DNA of 64,000 nucleotides from Oryzias latipes (lineage: Eukaryota > Chordata > Actinopteri > Beloniformes > Adrianichthyidae): the NCBI RefSeq assembly GCF_002234675.1, contig NC_019879.2, positions 22,873,855 through 22,937,854 of the forward strand. Direction: 5' to 3'. The notes beneath the pieces were generated by a model. The model was given only the letters and a program-made list of their open reading frames with translations. It was not told where the DNA came from and did no database searches. The position numbers and the translations under genes are program-made. Below are positions 1 to 11,927 of the stretch, piece after piece. Numbering within the stretch: position 1 is the stretch's first letter; the number at the start of each line of letters is the position of its first letter.

Positions 1-442
1 TTGTCTAGAAGAACTTAATGTTGTTTTTTCTGTCTTTTTTAGGGAGATTGGAGGTTCACTTTTCATGTCGCTATAATTTTAGTTTGTAGATCAGCTTAGT
101 GGGAAAAGATAACTCTACAACAAAAACCTTCATTGATTTTATAATTCTGTTTTGAAGTCTTTATTCATATAAAACAAAAGTGACATATTTCTTTTTTTTA
201 ATTCATGGAAGTTGATAGCACCAGTTGAAGCTTATTTTGCTCAGTTTTTAATTTAATGTTTGTATTTCCTCATGTTTGCTACTATTTTAGACTACTAACC
301 TTCACCTTCTGCTGGTGACACAAGGCAGGTAAAGGCTTATTGCACAAAGTAAAACAAAAAATTGGTTTGTGTGTGTAATGATCTTGCACTTTAGAATGAT
401 TTCTCAAAAATAACTCAAAAGGTGATTGGGTTGAGAGTCTTT

Positions 443-1059
443 AAAGACCCACACCAATCATCTTTGGATCTATTGTAAAAGCTTTCAAGTGGTCTTGTAA
501 CGGTTATACGTTTTTTTGCCAAAATCATGAAAATTCTGTGTCATTTTCTAGGATAGTTCTGCAGAACGGCAGTTTATTATAAATATGCCTCTGAGTTGTA
601 AATGGGACAGTTGGCCTGGAGTATGCCAGTCCCAAATTTTCTATCATTCCTTTGTTTGCACCCTCTCCCTCTAGCTCACAGCTTTTCAAACCTCTAACCT
701 AACATCACAGGTGCAATAAAAATGGTGAGCAATATTTGAGTTATCCAGCCGTACAGTTTTGAGCCAGATGCCAGCTCAGACTAGAAAAAAAAGATGTACA
801 GTGGCCTACAGGGATCTGTTTGTCTGCAAGTGGATGCATCAGAATGGAGCGGAGCAGGGAACTAGCCCGTCAAATGCAGCACCTAGGTCACTGCTACAGA
901 CTTTTTCCATCGGTATTTTTATGATCCGGATTCACAACAATTTGAACGAAGAAATGCTCAGAATTTCAATTTTAAGCTTATTTTTCTTGATGAATGTCTC
1001 CATCTTTAAAAAAAAATGCCACAAGAACATGTTAGAAAACACAATTTTCATCAGGGTGA
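443..1059 (+). repeat. Family-A inverted-repeat element, copy 1 (longest)
   Basis: This copy begins AAAGACCCAC and ends with a degraded match to the other terminus (near ATCAGGGTGA). The interior shares long blocks with the copies at 7818, 41887 and 47765, for example the stretch around the words TGCAAGTGGATGCATCAGAA and GAGCCAGATGCC. The inverted ends and lack of any transposase frame indicate a non-autonomous DNA transposon (MITE-like). Open frames across it are fortuitous and recur in other copies. Confidence 0.75.
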
Positions 1060-2034
1060 ATATTTATCTTTTTTTTTGGGTGATCCAACTTCCTCCCACA
1101 ATCCAAAAGAGCAAGTTTGGAGAAATTGCCTGTCTGTGTCATAATGTGAGACATTCTGATGACTTATACTGGAAGTCTCCCAAGGGCAACAGCTGGGATA
1201 AGAGCCAGCAAACACAATTAATCAGAGTATTATGTTGTAGAAAATAAATAAATGTATGATGCAACACCCCCCCCCCCCCAGGAAAAAAAACAACAAAACT
1301 ATAGATATATAAAAAAAACAATTCTGAGAACACAACCAAAGAGATAGGAGGGGGTGAAGGTGCATCTAATCTCAAAAGAAAAACAGTCCCCAGTTTCATA
1401 AGTAAAAACCTGCATTGCAGAACCTTAAACAGCGAGTTTACCGTGGCTGCTCCATGGATGTAATCTGCTCAGAACACAAGAGGCTGCAGCAGTTCAGCAG
1501 CAGGTCAAACTCGTAACTACTTAAAAATGCTGGGAAATCAGACATAAATCCTCAGAAGAGCAGGCATGATGAGCAGCATGGCTGAGATGGGACGGGGAAA
1601 TGGAAGAGTGGAGATCAGACAGTAAACAGTTGCAGGTGGGAGTTGAGCAAAGCAGAACCAGACAAGAAATCACCATGTGCACCCTTTTTTTTTAAGGGAA
1701 AATGAGAACAGACAAAGGACCGTAGGAAAAAAAAAAAAAAGAAAAAAAGTGCCTGAAGATACAGAGAAAGTTATTTGATTCGAGAAAACATTTATTTTTC
1801 AGTCAGGGGCCGATAAGATTGCAGGACAAGTGGCTAATTTACTGGATTGTGACTGTTTCACTTATAATTTGCAGATTTCACAACTCCTCCTGTTATTGCT
1901 GCTTCTCTGCCAAAAATTTTGAAATGTTAAGATTTGTTTTAGAATTTTACATGACACCACCTTCCTCACATGTGTGGTGATTCATAGTTCAAGTTTCTTC
2001 CATCACAAATTGAATTCTCCTTGGCAAAAACTTG

Positions 2035-2445
2035 AAGTTTATCTCATTAGTTATATTTGAGCATAATTATGGCAAGTACAGACCAGTTAGTGTAGGAAAT
2101 ATACTAACTGAATACTTCTTCAGACTAAATTGTAACCTTTCATCTTTACAATATAACCCTTGTGCTATCCTAGGCATTTTACCATTGGGAGTTGGGTCAT
2201 CTAGACCCACTAGACAGTGCTCTGAACCTTTTTCTTCAATGATTTGTGATCTTCACTGGTGTCCATGGATTACATGAAATCTTTCCACCTTTATCCACCT
2301 TTGTCATGGTAGGGAGAACACGTCAATGCAAGGGTGGGGTCATCTAGGATAGCACAAGGGATACAGATAGTACATAAATAGTATACTTTATACTGCCTCA
2401 CTTTTAGTATAGGTATACTTGTAAATAGACTACTTTTTGAATATC
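2035..2445. repeat. Older interspersed repeat (family D), interrupted by a TTAA-type element
   Basis: The flanks at about 2075-2150 and 2361-2440 share wording with a second copy at about 15090-15690, such as TATACTAACTGAA followed by TTCTTCAGACTAA, and a terminal ...AAATAGACTAC. The middle (2158-2360) is a separate element that landed inside it. The class is not assigned. Confidence 0.5.
2158..2360. mobile_element. Family-B short TIR element (piggyBac-like MITE), copy 1
   Basis: It starts CCCTTGTGCTATCC and ends GGATAGCACAAGGG, which is a perfect terminal inverted repeat. It is about 203 bp with no coding capacity. Sister copies at 37896 and 48673 retain full or partial flanking TTAA, the target preferred by piggyBac-type transposases; here the flank is degraded (ATAA on the left). 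It sits inside the family-D repeat, so it is the younger insertion. Confidence 0.75.
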
Positions 2446-3400
2446 TTAAAAGAGTGGCATACTGAAATAAGATAAAAGCAGCTGCTCACAATACTTTCAG
2501 GAATTACATCCTTCGGTTTAATTTCCTGATTTTTTTAATAATAAAATTTTATTTAAAAAAACATTACTAAATAAATTAAAAACACAATTTCCTGATTGTG
2601 GCTAGGAAGCTTTCAGAGCGAGTCAGCACATGACCTGAACTCTGATCTGTATTCTTTCTCTCCTTCTGTTTAAGCTTTGAGTTAAAGTATAAAAAAATTC
2701 TGCTCAACCAAACCCAACATGTACAGATTTCCATTGGGTTTATACCTTTGAAGTGCTCTCAGTGAAAAACTGGGCATTGTTTGGAACCACATGTTGGACC
2801 GGACCTTTCATGCAGGAAACCTGCAGAGATTTTCTGCCCTTCAAGGCAGCGTGGTCCAGAGACGAGAAAGCCTTTTGGGTTCCTGTGGTCTGCGATGCGA
2901 CAAAAACATGCCCTCCGGAGTCTGCAATTGTTAAGTCCGTCCACATTTTCAAAAGTGAAAGACGTCTTTAAAGGAACTACACCAGTTTATGCAATTTGTG
3001 AACAGCAAATCATCTGATTTATGACTGTCTTTTTCAACATTCTTGTAAAAACATCGGTGTTTGGGATGGAGGTCCAAGTAGAAACAGATTTTTTTAGGAT
3101 AAAGATATGATTAATATATAATTAAAGCCTTTTAACTGCTGCCTTAAATGAGGACTGCCTCTTTTATGTCTCATTACAAACTATTTGGAAGACGGTATTA
3201 AGAATTTGACAGAGCTAATAAATGTGTATGAACTTGCATCCAATTCAGCAGACATGGAAAAACTCTCAAATAATGTTGTTTTTAGACAGCAGCATAATAC
3301 CTTTGTATGTATGTAGGATCAAATACTTGTATGGAGTGGTTTTTCTTTTGTAAATGTTGAAACTATTATGAATGTTGAGGTTGGAGCAATCACAGAAAGA

Positions 3401-3489
3401 GGAAGATCAAAGAGGAAGTTCATAGATGTGGTGAAAGAGGACATGCGGATGGTTGGTGTGACTAAGGAGCATGCAGAGGAGAGGGTTAA
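3401..3489 (+). mobile_element. Scrap of a LINE (non-LTR retrotransposon) ORF 3' end
   Basis: The plus strand translates in one frame to a peptide containing KRKFIDVVKEDMRMVGVT followed by an acidic stretch and ERVK. This resembles the C-terminal tail seen at the end of many fish LINE reverse-transcriptase frames. Only about 30 codons are recognisable and nothing upstream continues the frame, so it is a short dead fragment. The exact clade cannot be named. Confidence 0.45.
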
Positions 3490-4978
3490 ATGCACTGCAA
3501 AACAGGCCCATTAGAAATAAGTCAAACATTTTTAACCCTTTGGCCAAAAAAAAAAATACTGCCTATGGAGTACGAAATGGTCTTACAAAGAATATTAATT
3601 TTAAGAAAACAATTTTTATTTCTTTATGAGATTATTTTTCTATTATTTTTTGAAACAAGAGTCTTTGTGGGGATGCTTTGTTTTTGTGACTGCTGAAAAA
3701 AGTGGCCAAAGTTTCAGAATATTAACACCTTTTATGATTGTTTCTTGTGTTTTGAGATTTTTACATTTGTTGCTACGATTTCTATTTTAAAATTCTAAAA
3801 GTTCTTCTTTCATCTCTTTCTTTTAACATGACACAATACGATTCGATAATATTCAATTTCGGACACATGATCTAAAGGAAACGTAGGACAAGAGGAACAA
3901 AAAAAATATCCGAAAGGGAGTGAGAAGAAGTCAAAGCCTTTTAAACTCTCACCTCCATGCCCTAGACCAAACTTATTACCACACCCAGTATACCCACTAT
4001 CTATTATAGTCCTGTTCCCTTTGTAATGAGTACATCTTCAGATGCCCATACACACACACACACATGTAATTAAACATATATAAATATACATAGAAACATA
4101 CATTCGACATTCATGTGTCATGTATAAACACTCATCTGGTTTCATTTAAATCATATTCCCCAACACACCCAAGTGCATCCCCCTACAGTTTGAATTTATA
4201 TACACAATATCCAATATGTATGTGTACTTATGTCTTACATATGTATTTAATGATCCTATTTTGATATTTGTCCTTAAACTCATTTGGACACATGTAAACT
4301 GGTCCTGTTCCTCAGCCTTGCTCCAAATGTTTATGCACAAAATCGTTTTTTGTTTGTGCGTGCCTTGTGTTTAATATTTTGATTTTCCCTGAAAGTATAT
4401 GTTCCCTCTCGTTTAACGAATAATGGTTGTATATATATATATATATATATATATATACTTTATAGCGATATTGTTTTCTGCTTTGAATATTATTTGAGCT
4501 GTAGATTATGCTACCAAATCATAAAGTTTGAGGGTTTTTTTCTAATTGGAAAAAGACTTGAATGACAAAATTGTAACTGTTTCACTTTTGACTTTTTCTA
4601 AGTTGAGTGTCAGAGTCCTGGCAGTAAAAAAAATCTCTCCTACTTTTGTTTTGTTTATTTGGATCTCAATAGATATTATAAAGCATCATGACTCAGATCC
4701 ATATAATGCACTTCCTCCCCCAGATCTTAAAGTATACATTTATGAATCAAAGTCCTCGTTTTTGTTGCCTAACACTAGAAATAAGTTCAAAGTTTTTCTA
4801 AGAACTAATCCAGATATTGCCATGAGTCCCACCCAAGCAGAGGTAAAAAAAAAAAGTGCAGAAAGAGAAATGTTTAAACTCAAATCAGAAAAATAAACAC
4901 TCAAAAAAGGCGGATTTCAAAGTTCTCCTTTGGGGAGTAAAGGCTTGGGCTGTTGGTTTACCCTGAGGCCCCAGCCGC

Positions 4979-5252
4979 TCTGAATAAAAGCTTTCTCCCC
5001 TCAGATAGTTTTTTTCTTCTTCTTCTCTCTCTAGTTTGCGCCGTGGCGCGCCCACGGCACATCTGAACCACTGACAGTCTCGGAGAGGACAGAGTCACGG
5101 ACGGACTTCACTCGCAGCTCAGAAGAATCAGAGACTGAGGAAGGAGAAGCAGACAGAAAACCAAGCCGGCATCGGGAAACCTCCCAAAGCTGAGCAGATC
5201 TCAGATTTCCTGCAGGAGTTTCCCCCAAACACCAGAAAGCTGCTGGTTTAGG
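4979..5252 (+). promoter_or_regulatory. Probable promoter and first non-coding exon of the GPCR gene
   Basis: A TATA-like TGAATAAAAG at about 4980 is followed by GC-richer sequence that ends at a strong splice donor (GGTTTAG then gtaagagg, junction near 5251). A second possible non-coding exon ends near 6137 (GTGTGAG then gtgagaac). The coding exon begins at a clean acceptor at 6219. This is inferred from splice-site quality and position only. Confidence 0.45.
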
Positions 5253-6254
5253 TAAGAGGAGGTCTGCGCCTCAGAGCTGGAGAAAAGACATCTGGACTTT
5301 AGTTTGTTTCAAGGAACAAGCTGTAGATTTCACAGTAATTGTAGAAGTTGTTCACATTTCGATAACATCGTCATTTTCTTCGTAATGTTGTTTTTAAAAA
5401 CATCCCCAGACGGTTTATTATAAATAATTGATAGTTTACTTAGTTTAGCGAGTCAACAAAGCGCATGTAACTTTTTTTTTAAAGAAAACTTTATTTGATT
5501 ATTCATGTAAAAATCAAGTCAGGGTAATCAGAAAAGACCATACAAGTAAAATGAAAAAATACAAAAATTAACAGACTACTTCCAATAACAAATATTTTGC
5601 AATACTTGGATACATTCTTTTTTGAAATAATCAGAACAGTACGATGGTAAACAAAGGACATATTTTTTCACATCTATGAATAAAGTAACTTTTTTGCACC
5701 TATTTCAACTGAACATTTTAAACACTATTCTTTATTAAATGATTTAAACTTTGACAAAAAGTTCCTTATTGCATTTTCTTATTGGATAACACAAAGAAGT
5801 GCTTTAAAGGCAATAGATTTTGGAAATATTCCAAAAGGGAAGTGGTTATTGTCTATCTCATCATTTACAGAATAGTGACTTACTTGTTTTCAACGCCCTC
5901 TTTAACGCTGTCATTTTTTCCATTTATGTATTTATTTGGATGATATTACGGGACATATTATAAAACTGCATTTAAAATCCTTGAAGTAGAAAAATTGTTT
6001 AATCATTTTCTTTCTTTTTGCATTCCTCTGTCCCGTTTTTTCTAAATGGATGTTGACACAAAGTTGCGGGGCACACCCAAGTCTTGCTTCCACACAGGAA
6101 GCTGGAACATCGGAACAACAGACAAATTACAGTGTGAGGTGAGAACATCGTGTTAGGAGACCAGTATTAAGTCATTTGACGTAAAGTTCAACCTTATTAC
6201 GAGGTTTTCCCTCCACAGATCAGCGGACAGTGGAGAGGCCACTTCTCTTCAACA

Positions 6255-7334
6255 ATGGCTGGCTCTGCTGAGGATTACGGAAACTACTCCTATGAGTATT
6301 ATCTGGAGAATGGCGACATTGAGGACCTTAAAGTGAACCACGAGCAAATGGAAACCATCCACATCATCTCAGTGGTCATCTACATCATATGCATTGTGAT
6401 TGGGCTCATTGGAAATGGAACGGTCATTTGGGTGACCGCATTCAAAAGCAAAAGGACAGTAAATAGTGTCTGGCTGCTCAATTTGGCCCTGGCAGACTTT
6501 GTTTTTGTGCTTTTCCTGCCCTTTTATGTCGATTACATCCTGAGGGACTTCCACTGGAACTTTGGTGTGGCCATATGCAAGATGAACTCATTTGTGTTGT
6601 CCATGAACATGTACGCCAGCGTCCTTTTCCTCACCGTTATCAGCATAGACAGATACGTGTCACTGGTGCATCTGAATTGGTCTCAGAGATGCCGCACAGT
6701 GCAGAGAGCCTGGTCCGTGTGCGGCTGCATCTGGATGCTGGCTGCCTTCCTGAGCTGCCCTGCTCTCATTTTTCGTGACACCGTGCTCTTGTATGACAAA
6801 GTCGTGTGCTTCAATAACTTCCACATACACAATTTACACACGGCTATGACGATTCACATTTCCATGGTGGTCATGCGGACGACTGTGGGCTTTTTTTTTC
6901 CGTTTACAGCTATTTGTGTGTCTGGCATTTTTCTGTCTGTCAGAGTCAGTCAGTCTGGGGGTTCAGTTTGCAAGTCCAGCTTTTCCAAAACCATCACGGC
7001 TATCATTGTGGCCTTCTTTTTGTGCTGGGCGCCTTTTCATATTTTCAACTTGCTGGAGTTGTCCATCCATTCTTCCAAGGAATTCCACAATATCCTAAAA
7101 TCCGGTTTACCACTGGTCACCAGCTTAGGGTTTTTCAACAGCTGCCTCAACCCTTTGCTTTACATGCTTCTAGGCAAAAAGGTGCGCCACATCCTGAAGC
7201 GTGCCTGTCTGGACATAACCAAGAACTCCCTCAGAGAGCTCAGCCAGTCCATCTCCGCCACAGAGATAGAGTCTGTGCCCGCTGTTCCTCTGGACGGACT
7301 CCCAGACGAGCCTGTGGCTTCATCAGAGCTGTGA
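6255..7334 (+). CDS. cmklr2: Chemerin-receptor-like rhodopsin-family GPCR (cmklr2/gpr1 type)
   Basis: This is a single-exon 359-residue seven-helix receptor expected at the plasma membrane. Visible class-A landmarks are GNGTVIW in TM1 (N53), LALAD in TM2 (D81), the C108-C185 disulfide pair, DRY at 132-134, CWAP in TM6 (257-260) and NPLLY in TM7 (299-303). The N-terminus is rich in Tyr and acidic residues, with an N-glycosylation site at N10, typical of chemoattractant and chemerin receptors. ECL2 contains RDTV followed by CFNNFH, close to GPR1 and CMKLR1. The start has a good context (CAACAATGG), 36 bases after a splice acceptor. Position beside ndufs1 and ino80d, as GPR1 lies in human 2q33, favours cmklr2 over cmklr1; it keeps DRY where human GPR1 has DHY. 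Other chemoattractant-receptor paralogs cannot be excluded. Confidence 0.75.
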   Translation: MAGSAEDYGNYSYEYYLENGDIEDLKVNHEQMETIHIISVVIYIICIVIGLIGNGTVIWVTAFKSKRTVNSVWLLNLALADFVFVLFLPFYVDYILRDFHWNFGVAICKMNSFVLSMNMYASVLFLTVISIDRYVSLVHLNWSQRCRTVQRAWSVCGCIWMLAAFLSCPALIFRDTVLLYDKVVCFNNFHIHNLHTAMTIHISMVVMRTTVGFFFPFTAICVSGIFLSVRVSQSGGSVCKSSFSKTITAIIVAFFLCWAPFHIFNLLELSIHSSKEFHNILKSGLPLVTSLGFFNSCLNPLLYMLLGKKVRHILKRACLDITKNSLRELSQSISATEIESVPAVPLDGLPDEPVASSEL

Positions 7335-9590
7335 CAGAACTCATCCTCACCCGTGTGAAGCTGTCCTTGAAAAAGAGTTTGTGGAAGATAACTGTTCCTT
7401 TATCAGCTGTGAACTGTCTCCGCTCGAAGGTCGAGATTTCTCTGCTTTGTTTCATTTTGTTTTTTTTATTTGAAAATTCATAGAAGAAAGACTGACATGT
7501 GGTCCAGTCGTCAGTCTTCATCCATTTCAGTTTTATAGGTAGAACATTTCATTTTTTTAAACTAATGAGCCACAAATGAGTTGATTTGGACATCTGTGCA
7601 AAAATCTCCATGGCAACTATTGTGTCAAGTCTTTTTTAAACTACTAATAGGATGACAAATTTTTTTGCCTCCTGATCATTAGATATTATTGATTAATGAC
7701 CATTTTAAACAGAATTTGCTATTTGTAGAATGTATATATCGCTGAAATAATTAGCACATTAAACGTATTACAAAATATTTATGCAAGTTTCTGTTTAAAA
7801 AAAAGGTTTTTAATTTTAAAGACCCACTCTGATCATCTTTTGATTAGTTTTAAAAGTGTTCCCAGTGGTCTTTTACGGTAATTATGATTATGCAGTTTTA
7901 AAAAGCAACTGTTGTTTTCTTGGACATAGTTTCTGCACAGCGGCAGGAGTTCATTAGAAATGTGCCTCTGATTTGCAATTTCCATTGCTGAGGGCACTCT
8001 GTTTACATGCTCTCCCGCTATTTTACAGCCCCTCACAACCCCAACCTAACATTACCGGTGCAACAAAAAGCACAAGGAATATTGGAGCTATCCGGCTGTA
8101 CAATTCTGATTTAGATACCTGCTCAGATAAGGAAAACGAAGACGAACATGGATCTATTTGTCTAAGTGGATGCATCTAAGGAGCGGAGCACGGAGCTTGT
8201 GTGCGTTGACATCACAAACATGCATTTTTTTCAAGCAGCATGTTTTTGTCTGATTCACCACAATTTGAACAAAGAAAAACTCAGAAATGCAGTATTTACC
8301 TACATTTTTATACATGTCCTCCATCCTCAGAAAAATGCCCCAAAAAATACTAAAAGCACAATTATATATCACAGTGGGTCTTAAATATGTTTTTGTTCCC
8401 CAAAACATTTATAGTGTTTACTTTTTAATAATAAAAAGTACTTATTTTAATCCTTTTGTTCCTTTTTCTTTGTTTTTCTGTTACATAAAATTCAACTTTA
8501 ATGTTTCATGAAGTTTCCAAAATGGAAACAAGATGTAAAGTTTTACACAAGTCAAAATGTGCAATTTCTTTATTCTCTATAAGGATCTCATTACCAATAG
8601 AGACATTTCCTGTGCTTTCTTTGAAGTTGACCCAGACCAGCAAAACTGGAATTGTTTGCTTAGCGGCTTCCATATGTGCCTGCAAAGAAAACATGAGCAG
8701 GCAGAAAGGAATTTGGGATTTTTTTGCTACAAGAAGTCAGCTTTTGTGACACATTACTGTCAATTACTGTAGAAAACATTTTTGAATAGCCGCATTGTAT
8801 TGATTTTCTTCTTTAACTGAACTAAAATATGTGGAAGAGATGACACAGATGCAGCCTTTCAGGTATAGACGGGATGTTATTAAATAAAATTTTAAGGAAT
8901 GTAAGAAATACTACTTTTAAAACTAAATCAACACAGGAATGGAAATGGAAAACAAACCCAAGACAAAAAAAAAACGGTGAAAGTTAACATGTGGAAATAA
9001 ATGAGTGATGCAATGAAGATAAGACACAAAAAACAAGAATTGTGGGAAAACAAGTGGGGGGGGGGGGGGGGGGCAATAACAGGACATATTATGTATGATA
9101 TTTCTGTGACTAATTTGTAATAAAATATACACCAAAGAATTTATATCAACTTAATATAGTGATAAAATAATATTTGTTAATAAAATCCATGAACTGATGT
9201 CTCTTAAAATAATTCTTTAAGCTTTTTAATGTGAGAATTTATCAAATGAATTCCACTTTTATCTCTACTTATACAAAGACAGCTTTTCATCATCCCCAAA
9301 AATGGCATTAAATAGAAAGTGTATTTTAAAAAAATAATATTTAATGGAGTTCTGAACTCGTGAATTGAAGTCGCATTGATTCCGTTTTTTGGGAGGGACA
9401 AAAGTTATTGGATCTTGATGTAAAGAGTTATGATTATTTTGTATTAAAAGATTGTCTAGCTCCAAGAAATATGCGTGCAGGGATAAATTATTTTATTGTA
9501 TTGTATTAAGCCTAAAGAAACGTTTTCAGTTTAAATCCTTTTACTACACTGTTAAAATGTAAATGGGAACGTGTACCTCCAATTCGGATT
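7335..9590. other. GPCR 3' UTR and AT-rich intergenic DNA
   Basis: The 3' UTR runs from the stop codon; an ATTAAA at about 7760 is a possible poly(A) signal. The rest holds family-A copy 2 (7818-8384), a G-run (about 9057-9073) and AT-rich sequence without recognisable genes. In human the equivalent interval between GPR1 and NDUFS1 contains EEF1B2, which I do not see here. Confidence 0.5.
7818..8384 (+). repeat. Family-A inverted-repeat element, copy 2
   Basis: It starts AAAGACCCACTCTGATCATC and ends ACAGTGGGTCTT, so its ends are inverted copies of each other. The length is about 567 bp. TTAA or TAAA-like bases border both ends. There is no transposase frame. It matches copies 1, 6 and 8 in the same orientation. 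Confidence 0.8.
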
Positions 9591-9672
9591 AAGGTAATCC
9601 GTGACGCAGCAGAATAGGAAGACTGCACAATCTGCGTTGTAAACACTCCGAGAACTCTGGTTAGGTAAGAAA
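9590..9672 (+). promoter_or_regulatory. Possible ndufs1 5' leader exon remnant
   Basis: A CpG-containing stretch (GTGACGCAGCAGAATAGG onward) ends at a good donor (GGTTAG then gtaagaaa, near 9665). It lies upstream of the first recognisable ndufs1 exon (10815) and could be the old promoter-proximal leader. The exon carrying the mitochondrial presequence start was not identified between here and 10815. The assignment rests on position alone. Confidence 0.3.
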
Positions 9673-11927
9673 ACCACTTCAAATAAATGTAAAGGCAGTT
9701 TGGATCATCTATAAACTAGCTTTTTATTTATCGCTAGCTAAGGTTGTAACGGTTTTTAATTTAAAGTAAAGAATATTTTACTGCAGAACCATAATATCTC
9801 TATTATTATCTCATTTTGGAAACCATATGAGCTAGCTACTTCTGTTGTTAGCCGCGTGGGTCATTCAGCTCACGGTTTTTTAGCATTTGTTGTTTTCTCC
9901 CGCGTGCATGTTTCTTGTTGCTAACGGCTGATGCTGTTGCGTTTTCAGTATGTTGCGTTTCCCTGTTGCGGGGCGCAGTCTTTTTCCAGTGGCTGTCGCC
10001 GGAGGGGGTTTGGGTTTGTCTGCATCTCATAGTAGTGGAGGTAGGGGGTGTCTGTGTTTTTATTAACAACAACTGTGCTTTACTCTGGCGAAGTTGGAAG
10101 GTTTTAGGTGCTGCTTTGCCATCCTTACTTTGTTCTACTTGATGGATTAAATGCAGGATTACAGGTTTGAAAGCTTTCACTTTGGATACCAGGCTGTTGC
10201 AGCCTAAAATGAACCGGTTAGGGCTTGTGCCGCCTCTTGGATTAGAAGGGTCTGCAGAGCCAGATTTGGTCCAGTTTCTTACCCAAATTCACAATGTCCC
10301 ACTTTATGTTTAGGTATACAGACTTTTTTTGTGGGTATTAAGTCATTAATTTAATTTATCTAAATTATACTACTATATTTTTACACAAATAACAACTTTA
10401 ATTTATTTTATTTTGACAGCAGCCCATCCAAGTTCCTTTCAAAATAAAACACATCCTGTATCAAATAAGATCCTCCTGCTTCAGCAGTTTTATTAAATTC
10501 AATAAAAGTAAAAAAGCAAGTCAAGCATGGCATTTTCTGTCATTATGGATGAATGGACAGTAGATTAAACTTTCATTAACATATTTTATACTCTAATCAA
10601 AAATGGCAAAACTTAATCAACCAAAACCACAAACCCATATTTTATTCAAATAGTTTGCTTTTTTATTCAAAGCCAAAGAAAGTCACAATAAAAACCTAAC
10701 AGAGTAGATGTAGCTCCAGAGCCTCAGATTGCAGACTCCTGGATTAGAAGGACTGAAGTGATACCAGTGTAAAATATTAAAATAAAAAGGGATCCTGTGT
10801 CTGATTCTCTGCAGCTCGCACTGCAACGGCAGCAGCAGCTGCCAGGAACCTCCTGGAGGTGTTTGTGGATGGAAAGCCTGTCATGGTGGAGCCAGGAACT
10901 ACTGTGTTGCAGGTAACGGAGGAATTTCATGGTACCCTCTAAGACGGTACGTTTTATGTACATCTCAGGTAGTTGATATTTGATTCAACTCCATCACAGG
11001 CGTGTGAAAAGGCAGTTGCTGGACGCTTGTCAGTTGCAGGAAACTGTTGGATGTGTCTTGTGGAGCAAGTTCCAAAGGTAGGTTATTTTTTTTTCCTCCT
11101 CCTGTCCAGAATGCCATGCATTGTCAAAATAAAAAAGGGGGTCTGGTTTGCTTTCTAGCCAGTTGCTGCTTGTGCAATGCCTGTTATGAAAGGCTGGAAC
11201 ATTTTAACCAATCCTGACAAAACCAGGAAGGTTTGATCATTTTAAAAATCATAAGCACCATTTTATGTAGCACAAAATGTTTGATGCTTTTAGTTGAGCT
11301 ATAAAATGTATTTTCTGTCAAATTAAATGTTTCTTTTTTTTTTTTTTTTTTTTTTACAAAGACGGTGTCATGGAGTTCCTCCTGGCTAATCATCCTTTAG
11401 ATTGTCCAATTTGCGACCGAGGGGGTGAATGCGATCTACAGGTAAATCAAAGACAGGCTTTTTAGTTTTTGTTTAGACGGACTCGGTTCTGAGGTTTAGT
11501 CTGTGTTTATGTGAAAGACCGGTCCATGCAGTTTGGCCGCTTCACAGAGGGTAAAAGAGCTGTGGAAGACAAAAACATCAGCCCTCTCGTCAAAAACATC
11601 ATGACTCGCTGTATACAGTGCACCCGCTGTGTGCGGTTGGGCCACGTTGAGTCTTAACCAAGTTGCTGTAGCGTTGTGTGACTCTGTAGGCGGAATTCTT
11701 GCTTTCTGCAGTTTTGCCAGTGAGATTGCAGGCGTGGAGGATCTTGGCACCACTGGGAAGGGCAACGACTTGCAGATTGGCACCCACGTGGAGAAGATGA
11801 TCATGTCCGCGTTGTCTGTTAACCTTATCGATATAGGCCCAGTTGGAGCCCTGACATCAAAGCCATACGCTTTCACGGCTCGCCCATGGGAGACCAGGTT
11901 TCCCTCTATAATTGTTTACAGCACATT

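Larger units (their letters stand above)
1..4980. other. Repeat-rich intergenic region upstream of the GPCR gene
   Basis: No gene is recognised here. The stretch is AT-rich and holds a family-A inverted-repeat element (443-1059), a C-run near 1267-1280, an older interspersed repeat interrupted by a TTAA-type element (about 2035-2445), a LINE-derived coding scrap (3401-3489), short CA and TA microsatellites (about 4049-4064 and 4430-4457) and an unexplained GC-richer block (2740-3017). The open frame at 4546-4896 has no recognisable motif and an AT-driven composition, so it is not called as a gene. Confidence 0.6.

Noticed and set aside
759-1247. 162-residue frame upstream of the GPCR
   Set aside because: It falls within family-A copy 1 and similar words recur in other copies; no transposase or other domain is visible.
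4546-4896. 116-residue plus-strand frame
   Set aside because: Low-complexity, lysine-rich and AT-driven; no family resemblance and no splice context.
9057-9073. G-run as a possible regulatory G-quadruplex
   Set aside because: It is a simple homopolymer in intergenic AT-rich DNA, prone to sequencing error, with no gene context.
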